NCBI GenBank assembly: GCA_002286715.1
Contig: NSJX01000034.1
Span: 1-64,000, forward strand
DNA: 64,000 bases
Source: Dentipellis sp. KUC8613
Lineage: Eukaryota; Basidiomycota; Agaricomycetes; Russulales; Hericiaceae
Reading direction: 5' to 3'
The notes beneath the pieces are model-generated. The model saw nothing but the letters and a program-made list of their open reading frames with translations. It did not search any database and was not told the DNA's origin. Below, piece after piece: positions 1-10,921 of this stretch; within the stretch, counting starts at the first letter, position 1; every line of letters begins with the position of its first letter. A program made the position numbers and the translations under genes.

Positions 1-792
1 TCGTAGAACTTGACGATGTTCGGGTGGTCGAGGCCCTTGAGGACCTCCATCTCGCCCCACACGCTCGCCTCATTGCCCTTGACCTTTTTCTTCGGGATCA
101 CCTTCAGCGCGACCTCGCGCGTGATCCCCGAGTCCTCCTCGTGTACGTGCGCATGCGCCTTCTCGCTAAACTTCGAGAGAACAGAGAAGCTGGAGGTTGA
201 CGGCGTACGAGAACGTGGACGGTCTCGTTTAGAGTTTGGCGAGGGCGAAGGATCCCGCTGCTGTTGCTGCTGCTGAGATGCGAACGCGGACGAAGCGGAC
301 GATGGAGTTGGGCTGTGCGTCGGCGAGCTCGTGGGCGACGCAGTGAGCGTAGTAGTAGCCGCCGCCCCGCGAAGGGCAACATTAATTTGTTCAGGGGGAA
401 CGTGCCATGTCGCGCGCTGCAAAGTCCGCAATAATTCAGCACCACGTTCTGATGGGTCTAGCACGCCGCGAGCAGCAGATATGCGATTGCGATGCAGTGA
501 TCCCGCTGCACACCTTCGCCGGAGAAGCTCGCTCCGGGAAGCCATATCGCTTCCTCGTCCCCGAGCTTGCGGATACTCCGGCGGCGACGGGTGACCGCAT
601 TCGCATGACAGCACGAACGGGGCCGGCACCAACAGTCCGCCTGTCGTGTGGAGCAGGCAAGGCGAAGACACGCACCATGACTTTCCCAAAGGCTCCCTTC
701 CCGAGGACATCGTGTATTGAGTACTGTCGTTTCTTGTGGTACGAGGGAGGCTGGGGGAGCACTTGTTCGGATATGTTCAGTAGTGAAGGCAT
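1..792 (-). CDS. CaMK-type serine/threonine protein kinase, N-terminal part (runs off left edge)
   Basis: Partial gene with exon 1 at 792-676 and exon 2 from 416 to beyond the edge. Exon 1 gives 39 residues, ending in the glycine-rich loop GKGAFGKVM. After a GTGCGT...GCAG intron, exon 2 continues RATWHVPPEQ and later reaches the VALKVIPKKKVKG strand with the ATP-binding lysine (about 102-113), then EMEVLKGLDHPNIVKFYE (helix C and beta-4). The sequence style matches calcium/calmodulin-dependent kinases of fungi, which phosphorylate Ser/Thr in cytoplasmic Ca2+ signalling. About 90 extra residues rich in Ser, Thr and Pro, with a run of six Gln, lie between the glycine loop and the VALK lysine, where kinases normally have roughly ten. 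The catalytic loop and regulatory tail are outside the window, so the subfamily is a family-level inference. Confidence 0.85.
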
Positions 793-2529
793 CGCGTCAC
801 GGGTGGAGTCTGTTATAGGTTGAGTTTACAAGAAGATGGTCCTTTCGCAAGTCGCTACAAGTTCGCAATGGGTTGATGTCTATAGATACCAATAGTCAGT
901 AAAGTCGACGTCGAGATGGAGTAAGGGGTCTGACGATCGTGAATGCGCCGAATGATTCGAATGTGTTCCACTCCTAGCCACGGTATTTGCTGGTTGATGA
1001 TCGATATCGGATGAAAACGAAAGAAACAAGAAGGTCGAAGCTGGCTTATATTGCCGCGAAACGGGCGAAACGAAAGAAAAGGTAGGGGTGCATGAAGTAT
1101 GAAGACAAGTGTAGGGTGGTGAAGTAGAGCCCAAGCGACCACTTACAGCATGCACTCTACCGTGCCTGATCTCGCATGGCCCCCGAACACTTTTGCCTGA
1201 TAACTACTTACCCCTTTAGTACCAGACGTAAAATCCCGATGGAGCTACTAGCTTCCCGTCTTCCTTGACTTCAAAGCTTTCTTCACGTCCAACAGCAGCT
1301 CTGCAATCCAAGCTAACCACCTAGCGACCCGAAGGGCTTATTCCTTGAAAAATGCAGCTTCAATCATCTTGTGGAACGGAGCCAGCCGACAGGCAGGCTT
1401 CACAACACTCTGAAATGTAGGGACAGATTCAGACATCTCTAGTCACCCGAATAACTCAGATCCTCCAGTTACTGACATGTTCTTCCTGATCGAAGTCATG
1501 TAACTCAGTTCTTCAGATTGCGGCTCTTCGAGCCACGTCTGCGTCTTCGATGTCTGTCGTTGACACTTCGTACGCGTGTCAATGACTCAACGCTTCACGA
1601 CCGGCGCCTATCGGCTACTTGTCTAGCGTTGGAGTTGTCTGGTACTGGCATTGTAGGTCCCACAAATTTTGATCCAAGTATCTTCATGACTCGGACTGCG
1701 GATATATTCAGGACGAAATTCTTCACCAAGCCGCTGGCTATGTTCAACGTCCGCCGCTCTGCCAGGTGCATGCGACGCGATTGCCTTCCCAGCAATCGCG
1801 AATGTGACTTTCATGGGCGTGCTAGAGCATACGATACCCTGTATCCATTTCTTCCGAGACCTGGCACCAGGTCTATGACGGTGAAACTCATTACTCATCC
1901 CTCAATCGTTTTTGTGCGTCCTTTATTCACCTTCCATCTCCCTGTCACTCATATGTGGACAATAGACAGGACCCTGTACCGACCAACATAGCCTACGATT
2001 TCGGCCATTGCTCCACCATAAACTCGGCTACTACCTTACATCAATCGCGCCCATCCGGTTGTGCGCAAAGCGATCGCGCTGTTCCTCGAGAATTACTCAA
2101 AGCACACACTCCTCGACATGACACCATCCTCACAATTCTTGTGCGCTCTGAGCCTGTGCACGCTGCAATCACCCCTATTCCACACGGGCGGTCCGTTCTG
2201 TCATACTATCTCGCCTCTCCGACTTGAATTTATCGGAGGCTACTACTGGGTCCGAGCACGGGATGCTGATTGTTGGAGAGGCACTATTATAATTACTAAA
2301 GCGACAAGCACGCTGGCACTTGAGCCTTTGAAAGGTGCGGAATACCCTGTTAGAATTAATTAAATCTCAACATGTGCGCGAACGAAGTCTGTCAAATACC
2401 AGGTACATTATTATAGAATGCCCCGCGGTAAGGCAAGGCGCAGGCGACTCGGAAGACTTGAGCAAGACTTCGGACGCGTCAGAACTCTACATGATGCCGA
2501 TCCCAATCTGTTCAGCACTCCGCGTTTCT
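793..2529. other. Intergenic, no supported gene
   Basis: Holds the divergent upstream regions of the kinase (minus) and of the carboxypeptidase pseudogene (plus). The open frames here are short, show no family motif, and do not join into a longer spliced frame that I could find. A first exon of the carboxypeptidase copy would be expected around 2.2-2.5 kb, but I cannot recognise one. Confidence 0.5.
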
Positions 2530-4231
2530 TCAAGAGTAGGAGTAATCCGGACATAGACGGTGTGATATTTTGGACGAACGGAGGTGCGGTGCTTCGGTTT
2601 CAGGGTTGGCGATGAGCTCACGAGCGTGAAATCTCGTGACACGACCCGGATGCTCGTCTGCTATGGGGGTGTTCATGAAACTCGGTATGTAGTGGTCTCT
2701 GGCCTGTCCGAACAAACTCGATATTTTCTGGCGTAGGCCCGTGCACAGTGGTGAATTCGACTATGACGACGTACCATCCCGAATCCTGGAACTCGAACGC
2801 GAACGTCTTCTTCATCGACCAACCCGTAACTGTCGGGTTCTCATAAGTACTCTGAATACGGAGAGCATATGGTACGTGAAATCATGTCCTCGGTTCAGCT
2901 CATGTTCTTATTTCGGATATGCTGGCCAGGATACGACCGAGGAAGCAGTCATGGACATCGCTGCTTTCATTGTCCTGTTCTTCGAGAAATTCCCAGCTTT
3001 CACAGGTCGTGCGCTGCACATGGCTGGCGAATCCTACGGGGTGAGCTTTCACCCAAGCATATATAGTATAATTAGGTTTGAAGTTGTTTGACATCAATTT
3101 ACAAGGTCGTGACATTTCTCTCTTCTCAGCTGCGATCTACGACCAGAACGTGGCCCTGGTCGAGGCGGGCATTACACCGATCAATCTGATTTCACCCATA
3201 ATCGGTTCGTGATTTACTGCGATTTCTCAACGCGCGTCCCTGACGGTGCTGGCCCCTCACAGGGAACGGGTATACGGACTAGCTGGGCATGATGCTATCA
3301 TGCTATGATCTAACGTGCACCCCTGCATCCATACCTCCTGTGATCAGTATCAGGTAGGTGGTTCCAGTCATGTTTTCCCGTATATATGTTGACCATGTTT
3401 CCGTGATAGATCCTGTGCGCGCATGAAGAAGGCGTAAGCCGAGAGAGGCCAGCGTCTTTTCTGGTCTAACGGCGTTGGCGGCATGGAACTTCTGCTCGAG
3501 TGAGATCATCGCGCCGTTCGATGCCACTGGTAGGTTTCACCTCTGCATCTTTGACCTCGAGCTCATTGGGACGTTGATTTCTTGACGGACCTCAGGGATC
3601 AATGCGTACGATCTCAGCAAGCAGTGCGCGGGTGCTATGAAAGATACTCTGTGTTATCCCGAGACGAAGTTTGTGTTTTTCTTCTCGTTAAGATCATCTC
3701 CTGATTCCCCCCCCCCAGAGTCATTGCGTCCTATGTCGACAATCCCGAGACTCGAGCTATCCTCGGCGTAGACTCCTGCCCCAAAAATTTCAGCTCCTGC
3801 GATTGGACAGTCAACACGGCCTTCGCGAGCAGCGGCGACACAGTGCAGACGTCCTAACCCTACGTGAGCGCCCTCCTCGAGCGCGGGATATCTGTGCTCG
3901 TGTATGTCGGCGACTACGACTGGATCTGCAACTGGGTCGGCAGTGAGCGGTGGACACTGGCATTGGAGTGGAGTGGACAGAAGGAGTTCCAGTCCCAGGC
4001 GCTGAGGGAGTGGATGGTGAGGCTGCGGAGGTGACGAGGAAGGCGGGCAGGCTGACGTTTGCGACTGTGAAAGGCGCGGGGCATATGGTGAGTTCGGGAC
4101 TCGAATTATACTACCATCACTATGGGAAGTCTGTTGTCGATGCTAATGAGTATAATTCTTAGGTGCCCTTCGATAAGCCGAAGCAGTCGTTGGCTTCGAT
4201 AAATCGCTGGCTCGCCAAAGAATATCTTTGA
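2530..4231 (+). pseudogene. Serine carboxypeptidase (S10) pseudogene
   Basis: A decayed, inverted relative of the three minus-strand S10 genes at 27.9-35.4 kb. Recognisable exon pieces occur in order: [12 protein letters not shown] (about 2550), [14 protein letters not shown] (about 2643), [14 protein letters not shown] (about 2793), HMAGESYG with the catalytic Ser (about 3020), YDQNVALVEAGITPINL (about 3136), [12 protein letters not shown] with the catalytic Asp (about 3905), and the C-terminus INRWLAKEYL ending at 4231. The damage is clear: the oxyanion-region Gly before PGCSS is Arg, the exon around 2841-2855 is frameshifted with a TAA, an in-frame TAA sits at 3855-3857, and the signal-peptide exon is not recognisable. 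It would not give an active peptidase. Splice sites are still largely visible, so the inactivation may be fairly recent. Confidence 0.85.
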
Positions 4232-5367
4232 TTTGAGACTGTTGTTTTTCTGCCTGCACTTGCGAGGGACCCGAATATCTCGCCGCGCAATGTATTTCTA
4301 TATCTCGGTAACACAATAGGAAAGTATGAGTATCGCCCGCACTGGATGGGCCCAACTAGTCGAAGCTTGATCCCAGTTGACCGGCAAGGAGATCTTTCGT
4401 GACGTCCATCATCCCCTGATTTTCATCACTATCCCGCTCACTTGTCGCCCGGAATGCAACGACGCTAACGGTTCTAGTATGAAGCATTCGGTTTCGAGAA
4501 TCACGAAATAGTTCTGCAGGTCTACATGCGTCATATAGACCGGCCGCCGGGATGTTGTCTAGAAAAGTTGGATGGCCTCCGCAACGATAAGGAGGAGCAA
4601 ACGACTATTCTTCCTACCCGTCTTCAGGTGTGTAAAGTAGCTTGGGCTCGTTCTTCTGCAACGGTTTGGACTGCCACTGAACACCTTGATCAGTCCCACT
4701 CTTTGACTACGTTGCCGTCGACGGATAGGCCGCTACACAATGCATCTTGTAGTCAGTCATCGCCAGCAGCATCCTACCGGCACTCATGCTAGGCCATGAG
4801 GCAGGTGATTCGCCCACGACACGTGCATGACGAAATTCCTGGCTCCTGGCTGCAACCTGATCGACGGCGAAGGCGCGATCCTCATTCCTCTTCTATAATG
4901 TGATTATCGGTGTCTGATATCGTATAGAGTGCTTCGTCACAAGCGAGGAGGTATGCTTGGGCTCGGGCTCAAAGTTCGAAGGCAGTGGAGGGGGGGAAGG
5001 ACAACCCTAACCTCGATCGAGTCGAGCTTCACGCAAGCCGCGTTACGGGCGCCCAACGGACTGTCCAAATGTCCTCTCTCATCCCGCCATGGCCATCTCT
5101 CAGCCCTTTACGCAAGGCCACGGCGTTCTTGTGAGAATGAGCAGCTCAACGATCTTCCCAGATGCTCTTCATTGTGAATCTCTCGTCGTGACTTGCTTAG
5201 ACCTGCTAGCCCAGGATACTACATGACCACATGCGAGCATCTGGACCCCCTGCAGCAAGACCAAAGTTGGATCAAAGGCTAACGTATCATGGGATCTGGT
5301 CAGACGTGTCTTAATCGGGCCTCCCAGACTGAGCGCTTAGATTCAACGGTGCTGACAACCCTTTTAG
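4232..5367. other. Intergenic, no supported gene
   Basis: No frame here has a motif or convincing splice chain. It may contain 5' exons of the uncertain gene that starts being readable at 5368. Confidence 0.4.
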
Positions 5368-5972
5368 TACATCGTTGTTCGCAAGAGTCAACTTTATGCC
5401 TTATCTGTTCCGCATTCACAGTCGCATCTCGGGGTTCTCCAGAAGAGTCAGGTACGTGCATCCTTGGATTTCCTCCCGGGCACGTACTGACGCCTTCCTA
5501 GAAAGGCGTGGCTTGTGTTTTTCGACGCGCGCTGTGCGCCGGGAAACTACGTGCCCAAGAACCAGTTCCTTGTTCTCCGAATAGATGAACGAGGTATACT
5601 GATTCACGCATACCCGTAGATCTTCCCAATGCGCTCGTTCGCAACCTTGTTTCCTTGGTCCTGCCGACTGTGTTGCTGTTCCTGTACCCTTTGAAGGTGA
5701 CGAGCCCTTGTTCCTTCTCCATATCACAGGTATCCGTCTCGCACATAAAGGTCGCAGGCGTACGAAGGGTGAGCACCAGAACACATCCAAGCAAGATACG
5801 ACAGACACGACCAACCCGACCTAACGTCCATTATGTCCCAGTCGCATGGCCAGCACAAGCGCTCCTGGAGGGGCTCTCCCCGACGAAACAGTCCAACACT
5901 ATCAACTCAACCTTCACAGCAGATCATAGAGACTCAGGCACCACAATATACCAGCAATTACACCCAACCTGA
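5368..5972 (+). CDS. Possible spliced gene of unknown function, 5' end not found
   Basis: Three pieces join in one open frame at good splice sites: 5368-5451, 5502-5593 (includes KAWLVFFDARCAPGNYVPKN) and 5620-5696 (includes NLVSLVLPTVLLFLYPLK, a possible membrane segment). After that the frame stays open to a stop at 5972. It would then overlap the first exon of the next gene (start 5833) in another frame, which is unusual, so a downstream intron may remove that part. An in-frame ATG occurs at 5396, but the frame is open upstream to an acceptor at 5367. I do not recognise the family. The protein-like composition across three junctions is the only support. Confidence 0.35.
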
Positions 5973-6762
5973 TGCTACGCATTCACAGGTAGAACATGCG
6001 ATCGACGCTGACCTACAATTGCTGCGAACTCGGTACGCAACTCGGTTGAAGGGTGTATATGTCCAAACTTTCTGACCAATAACAACGTAGACGCGCTTCA
6101 TTCGCTCCCAATAGCCTCGCAAATGCCCTAGGAGACACGCCTGTTTACACTGAACCTGCACATAACGAGGCCGTTGCCCCGCAGCCCAGTCCTAGGTTGT
6201 CTCGTTCCCGGTCTTCTGCCGCTGGGAAGTCCACTCGCAGGCACTCAACTCACGTGACGTCTCCTTACGAGACTGTGTTTAGCGTCGGACACGAATACCA
6301 CGAGCAATGGAAAAATGAACGTCCGCGGCCTCAGCCAGTGGCATTAAGTTCTAAGGCACCGCGCACTCTAGCGACAAATCCTAAAGCCATCGCAGCTCGG
6401 AGGGAGCGAGGTATAGAGGCGCAGGATTTGGTTGAACTCAACAATAGGCTCCCGTATCCTTGGCACGTGTATAAGGATCCGCTCACCAAGAGAGTGATCC
6501 CTGCGGGTAAGTAGATTGCTGTTTCCATCGACTCTAGACTCATTTTTTTTTCCCAATAGCAACTGAGTACATCGATGAACTCTCTAAGACAATAAAGAAG
6601 AACGACGCAGACTTGAAGAAGAAGAATGGAGACATCGAATGGTATGAATCAGCCCTTGGGGTTGCACGAACGAATCAAGACCAGCTTTTTCACGAAGTGA
6701 GACAGTTACGTAGTTTAATCTCTGGACTGCGCACAGGGGCAACCTACGACGTTTCGGCATGA
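5833..6762 (+). CDS. Hypothetical protein with C-terminal coiled coil ('A' gene)
   Basis: Unrecognised 272-residue protein from three exons: 5833-6032, 6091-6506 and 6560-6762. Intron phases agree and the total is divisible by three. The first third is Gln/Ser/Thr-rich and looks disordered. The middle is basic (SRSRSSAAGKSTRRHSTH). A compact part follows (LNNRLPYPWHVYKDPLTKRV). The last 65 residues are strongly charged and helical (KKNDADLKKKNGD), consistent with a coiled coil. No signal peptide or membrane segment is seen. It converges on the minus-strand B1 gene, which ends 150 bp away. A decayed second copy lies at 8080-8760, again next to a B gene, so the A/B pair seems to have been duplicated together. 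Possibly nuclear from the basic stretch, but that is a guess. Confidence 0.7.
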
Positions 6763-6912
6763 AGGTTCAGGATCAATGTAATAAGCACCTCATGTTCCCG
6801 CAACGGAGTGGTTTGCCGTCTTTCATACCACGAACATGAATCAAAACCCTTGCACTTACGGGAGTGTGAGCTACAGTTGACTATGCCTACATATCACCCA
6901 CCAACTAATACC

Positions 6913-7511
6913 TCATTGACCCCGCGTAATTGCTCGACGGAGCCTTCGCGCTTCACCACGTTGCCCATTTACCATTCTGGAATTCCAAATGTTGTCTATC
7001 TCTTGGAACCAGGCCTTGCTTTCCGCCTCCGTAAATCCAGCATCTCGTATGATGGATTCACGGCTATCTTCACCTCGTATCGCTCGTTGTAACCCTTCAT
7101 ATTCCCTATTCAGCAGAGCTGATCCCTTGGTTAAGCCGGTGCATAAAACTTTCAGATATTGTGCAGTGGAGATGAGGCCTTGGTTTCGAGCAGCTTCGGC
7201 CTCGTAGATCTCCTGGTTAATCTGTGCACTGGTGAGCAGTACTTGGCCATCGGAATGAGTAGTGTTCGTTATCGGAGGATCCGGGAGGCGAGGGCTATGA
7301 CCATAGTTGCCAGAAGCTTGTATAGCATCACTGGGCTTAGCCATGGCCGAATTGCTAGCCGTAACATTGAATTCTAGGTAGCTGCGCGTTGAGGGAGAAA
7401 ATTGGTTTAATGCATGAATCTCGTACCACTGTAACCTGTGGGATTCGAAGTACGGCGAGCCGGTGGACTAGCCCGGTGATCACGAGCAGCGGCATAAGGA
7501 TGAAACGACAT
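6913..7511 (-). CDS. Family B hypothetical protein, copy B1
   Basis: Unrecognised protein of 181 residues from two exons: 7511-7427 (exactly 85 nt) and 7373-6913. The intron is short (53 nt, GTACGA...CCTAG) and interrupts codon 29 in phase 1. The N-terminus is MSFHPYAAARDHRASPP. A variable Ser/Asn-rich linker follows, then a conserved, charged, probably helical core (INQEIYEAEAARNQGLISTA, REYEGLQRAIRGEDSRESII, RDAGFTEAESKAWFQEI) and a basic end, RRLRRAITRGQ. No signal peptide, membrane helix or catalytic signature is visible. It is one of six copies in the same orientation. The TATA box at 7643-7650 lies about 130 bp upstream of the ATG. Function unknown. Confidence 0.75.
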
Positions 7512-7642
7512 CTAGTCTTGGACAGTAGGACGTGCCTCCACGCTAGTAACAAGTCAATTACATGCATTGCTGCCGAGGAGAACAGGACGAACCGGTCGTA
7601 AGAGGCGAGAAGGCTACGGTCCTTGTCCACCTATGTGGCTGG

Positions 7643-7776
7643 ATATTTATGCGCACCTCAAAAGCAGGTGCGACGACGCTCCTTTTGTTATGCACAAGCC
7701 ACAGAAAGCCACAATTGTCTTGCCACATTCTCTAGGATACGAAGCATTGCGCCAGGTTATGGTAACCACTCAATTG
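7643..7776 (-). promoter_or_regulatory. B1 promoter module: TATA plus two CAATTG motifs
   Basis: On the minus strand ATAAATAT lies at 7643-7650. CAATTG palindromes lie at 7712-7717 and 7771-7776, both followed on the plus strand by TCT. A third CAATTG is at 7910-7915. The same arrangement recurs upstream of other B copies, which argues for a shared regulatory input. CAATTG fits the CANNTG E-box pattern bound by bHLH factors in general; the actual factor is unknown. Confidence 0.55.
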
Positions 7777-7849
7777 TCTTGCGCACGATCTGGGTTCTAA
7801 ATTCTCTGAATATTCGATCTTTGGTCATACGTGGTTGAGAGTCGAGGTA

Positions 7850-7995
7850 ATTATGGCATAGCAACCGAGATAGATGAGAGAACAACAGCAAGCTTCTCAT
7901 GGCAAGTTGCAATTGCTGAGAGCGTGACGGACCAACTGACTACAACGGGCGTCCCAATCCGGTAATCTCCGAGAGAAAGCCTGGCCCGACCGTCG
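7850..7995 (+). repeat. Duplicated remnant of the acyltransferase promoter
   Basis: This stretch matches the region just upstream of the acyltransferase gene (about 14690-14845). Shared blocks include GAGAGCGTGACGG, GGGCGTCCC, ATCCGG and AGGCCTGGCCCGA-like sequence in the same order. It shows that array duplication copied a segment reaching into the promoter of the neighbouring gene. No acyltransferase coding sequence follows. Confidence 0.6.
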
Positions 7996-8079
7996 CCATG
8001 ACTCTCAGCAAACTCTGCAAAGCACTTACTACTGGCGCATGGCTGCGCCGTATCAAGAGACAATATGCCTAATACTCTG

Positions 8080-8760
8080 GTCAGACGTGTCACGACTGCT
8101 CCGTATCCGAGGCTACGTACTCCCGGGCAGAGCACGCATTCGTTGCTGACTTGAAACCGTTGCGCATTCGGTATGCAATCCTGGTCTCTAGCTAGGGCAC
8201 ATCTGCTTACTGATTGCAATGCGATCATACAGGCGGGATTCTTGTGCTAGAAGTGACCTTGCGAATGCTGTAGGAGATTCGAACGCTCACTCTGCCTCTG
8301 GGCCTTCCTTTCACGGTGTTCCTACGAGACCGTATTTAGCCCCAGTCATAACCCCGGCGCTCGCCGGAAGGCTGAACGTCCGCAGTCCCAACAAGCGGGC
8401 TCGAGCTTCAAGACGGCGCGCGGTCTGTCGACAACTCCCAGAACTCTTGCAGCTCGGATGGGGCGAGGTATGGACGTGTAGTATTTTTTGAGCTCGACAA
8501 GGAGCTCCTGTATCCTGAGCATGTATATGACCAGCTTGCTCGGATAATTATCCATGCGCAGGTGAGTAAAATGCTGTTTCCGTTGAGTCTGTACTTATCT
8601 TTTCATGAGCATCTGGTCAGTCACGGATTCACAAAAAAAAACACAATAAAGAAAGCGCCGCAGGTCAGACAGAGAAAAAGAACGACCTCGGATAGTATGC
8701 ATCAGCCCTCAAAGTTGCGCGAACCGAACAGGACGAGGTCGACCACTGTTTAGAGTCCTG
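8080..8760 (+). pseudogene. Decayed copy of the A gene
   Basis: Nucleotide similarity to 6000-6560 is clear in several blocks: the donor region (TTGCGCATTCGGTATGCAAT), GCGAATGCTGTAGGAGAT, TACGAGACCGTATTTAGC, and CAGCTCGGATGGGGCGAGGT running on to a retained GTGAGT donor and CTGTTTCCGTTGA. The frame is broken by stops and indels, for example the stop that ends the frame at about 8491, and no continuous protein can be read. Its position next to B2 mirrors the intact A gene next to B1. Confidence 0.65.
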
Positions 8761-8893
8761 GCTTCTCTTTCTCGACGATTCCAGTGATCCAGCCCTCTTC
8801 TCGTAAGAGCTAGCTGAATAGTACATTTTGCATAGCTTGCAGGTATGGGGTGTACAGTGACCCGTGTCTGCACATCAGTTCCTGGCCAATCCC

Positions 8894-9498
8894 TCATTGA
8901 CCCCGCGTGATTGCTCGACGGAGCCTTCGCGCATCACCGCGTCGCCCATTTACCATTTGGAAATTTATGATGTTGCTAATCCCTTTGTCCCAGGTCTCAC
9001 TTTCCGCTTGCGTAAAGCCGGCATCTCGTATGATGGACTCATGGCTATCTTCGCCTCTCAGTGCTCGCTGTATACCTCAATAGTCCCTCTCCAATCGGGC
9101 CGATCCCTGCTCCAAGCCGGCGACCAGAATCCTCCCATATTCCGCGGTGGACATGCGACCTTGAATGTGGGCGATTTTGGTTTCATACATCTGCTGATTG
9201 GTCTGTTCTGCGGTAGGCAGAACCTGTTCACCAGAATTGACAGTGTTCGATATATGAGAGTCCGAGCCTTGTAGGTCTAAAGCATAGTTGGCGGGGGCCA
9301 GCACAGCGTTGCTAGCAGCGGCGTCGGTAAGCGATGACCTAGTCGTAATGTTGAATTCTAGGTAGCCGCACATTTAGAAAAACCGGAGCCAACTCAATGC
9401 ATGATTCACACACCGCTGTAAGCTGCAGAAGTCGAATTCTGGTAAGCGGATGGGCTAGCTCGGTGATCACGAGCGGCTGCGTAAGGTTGAAAAGACAT
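8894..9498 (-). pseudogene. Family B copy B2, interrupted by one stop codon
   Basis: Exon 1 is 9498-9414 (85 nt; MSFQPYAAARDHRASPS) and exon 2 starts at 9357. The frame is normal through GSARLERDY, then meets TGA at 9077-9079 where the other copies have the Glu of EGLQRA. Beyond the stop the same frame stays open and similar to B1 (GIQRALRGEDSHESIIRDAG ... RRLRRAITRGQ) up to 8894. This looks like a single recent nonsense change, or a product shortened to about 127 residues. A TATA box lies at 9641-9646 and CAATTG at 9779-9784. Confidence 0.7.
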
Positions 9499-9640
9499 CA
9501 GGTTCTGGGATGAGGATGTCCCTCTGCGCGTGAGATCAGTCAATCGCATACTTCGCTGCGCACTGAGGAGAGCGCGAAGAAGACGAACCGGCTATATGAG
9601 ACGGAGGGCTGATTTTGTGAACAAAACGAAGCTACGCGTG

Positions 9641-9784
9641 TTTATACATACCTGACAGGTAGCTGAAGCGGTTTTTTTTTGTTATGCACAAGTACCAGAA
9701 AGCCATAATTGTCTGGCCATACGCTCTACTGACGCGAAGGACATGACGAACTTCTCAAGATCATGGATACTGACCATTCAATTG
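9641..9784 (-). promoter_or_regulatory. B2 promoter module: TATA and CAATTG
   Basis: TATAAA at 9641-9646 (minus strand), about 143 bp before the B2 ATG, with CAATTG at 9779-9784. The upstream flank resembles the corresponding parts of B1, B3 and B4. Confidence 0.5.
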
Positions 9785-9911
9785 TCTTGCGCGCAATCTA
9801 GGTCGTCCATGGATAATATTGGATATGGATCAGGGTTATTGTATGATTTGCACGGCTCGCTGGATCGCGTGGTATAGCGGACGCTAAGTGTGCCTATACA
9901 TCAGCCGCCAC

Positions 9912-10521
9912 CTACTCCTTCATTGCCCCCCGCGTGACTGCTCGACGAAACCTTCGTGCTCCTTCACGTCGCTCGTTCACTAATTGAATCCTTATGATTC
10001 TCTCAGCCTGGTCAAGCTCAGCATCCATTTCTGCATCCGTAAATCCGGCGTCTCGTTGAATGGATTCCCGGCTATCTTCACCTCGCATTGCCCGTTGTAT
10101 GCCTTCATATTTCCTATCCAATATAGTTGATCCCTTGTTCAAGCCGGCGCATAGGATATCCAGATATTGTACAGTGGAGATGAGGCCTTGACTTCGCGCA
10201 ATTTTGGCTTCGTAGATCTCCTGGTCGATCTCCGCATCGGTATACAGAATCTGGTCATCGGAATTGGCGCTTTTCGGTGCCTGAGGATTTGGGACACCAA
10301 GGGCATGAGTGTAATTGCCGGGGACATGTGCAGCATTACTGGTCGTAGCATTCAGCGAAGAGTTGGCCGTAACGTTGAATGCTACGTAGCACCATATTTA
10401 GAGAACAGGAGCGAGCTGGAGGCATGAATCACGCACTTGTGTAACCCTCAGAAGTCGAAGTCCGATTAGTCGATGAACTAGCTCGGTGATCACGAGCAGT
10501 GGCGTAAGGATGATAAGACAT
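9912..10521 (-). CDS. Family B hypothetical protein, copy B3
   Basis: Intact 184-residue model: exon 1 10521-10437 (85 nt; MSYHPYATARDHRASSS), a 55-nt intron GTGCGT...CGTAG, and exon 2 10381-9912. The frame is continuous although it contains no Met for a long stretch. The core carries EIDQEIYEAKIARSQGLIS, KYEGIQRAMRGEDSRESI and RDAGFTDAEMDAELDQAE. The C-terminus is extended to TRGAMKE instead of the usual TRGQ. No targeting signal is seen. Function unknown. Confidence 0.72.
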
Positions 10522-10656
10522 GCGGTCTTGAGATTCGAGGGACGTTCCTCTACACCAGCAATAAGTCAATCGCATGAATCGTTTCAAAGAAGAGCGGGAC
10601 GAACGGGGTTGCTGAGACGGGGCCGAGGGGACTGATTTTGTTGTGTGAAGTCCGCC

Positions 10657-10796
10657 TATTTATACGTACCTGATGAGCAACAGAAGCGATGCTCTATTGT
10701 TATGCACGAGCCACAGACCGTCGCAGTCATCTGGCTACGCTTTCTAGATGGAATGGATATAACGCACTTCTTCAGGTCAAGGATACCATCCAATTG
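10657..10796 (-). promoter_or_regulatory. B3 promoter module: TATA and CAATTG
   Basis: A canonical TATAAATA on the minus strand at 10657-10664, about 136 bp before the ATG at 10521, and CAATTG at 10791-10796. Confidence 0.55.
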
Positions 10797-10921
10797 TGTT
10801 GTGCGCAGTCTGAGTTAACCATGCATATAAAGCAGAGTTATTGTATGACTCGCATGGCTTGCGAGGTTGTGAAGTAAATGAACTGTGTCTACTCGTCAGC
10901 CGCCAACCAAGTCTTCAATCT

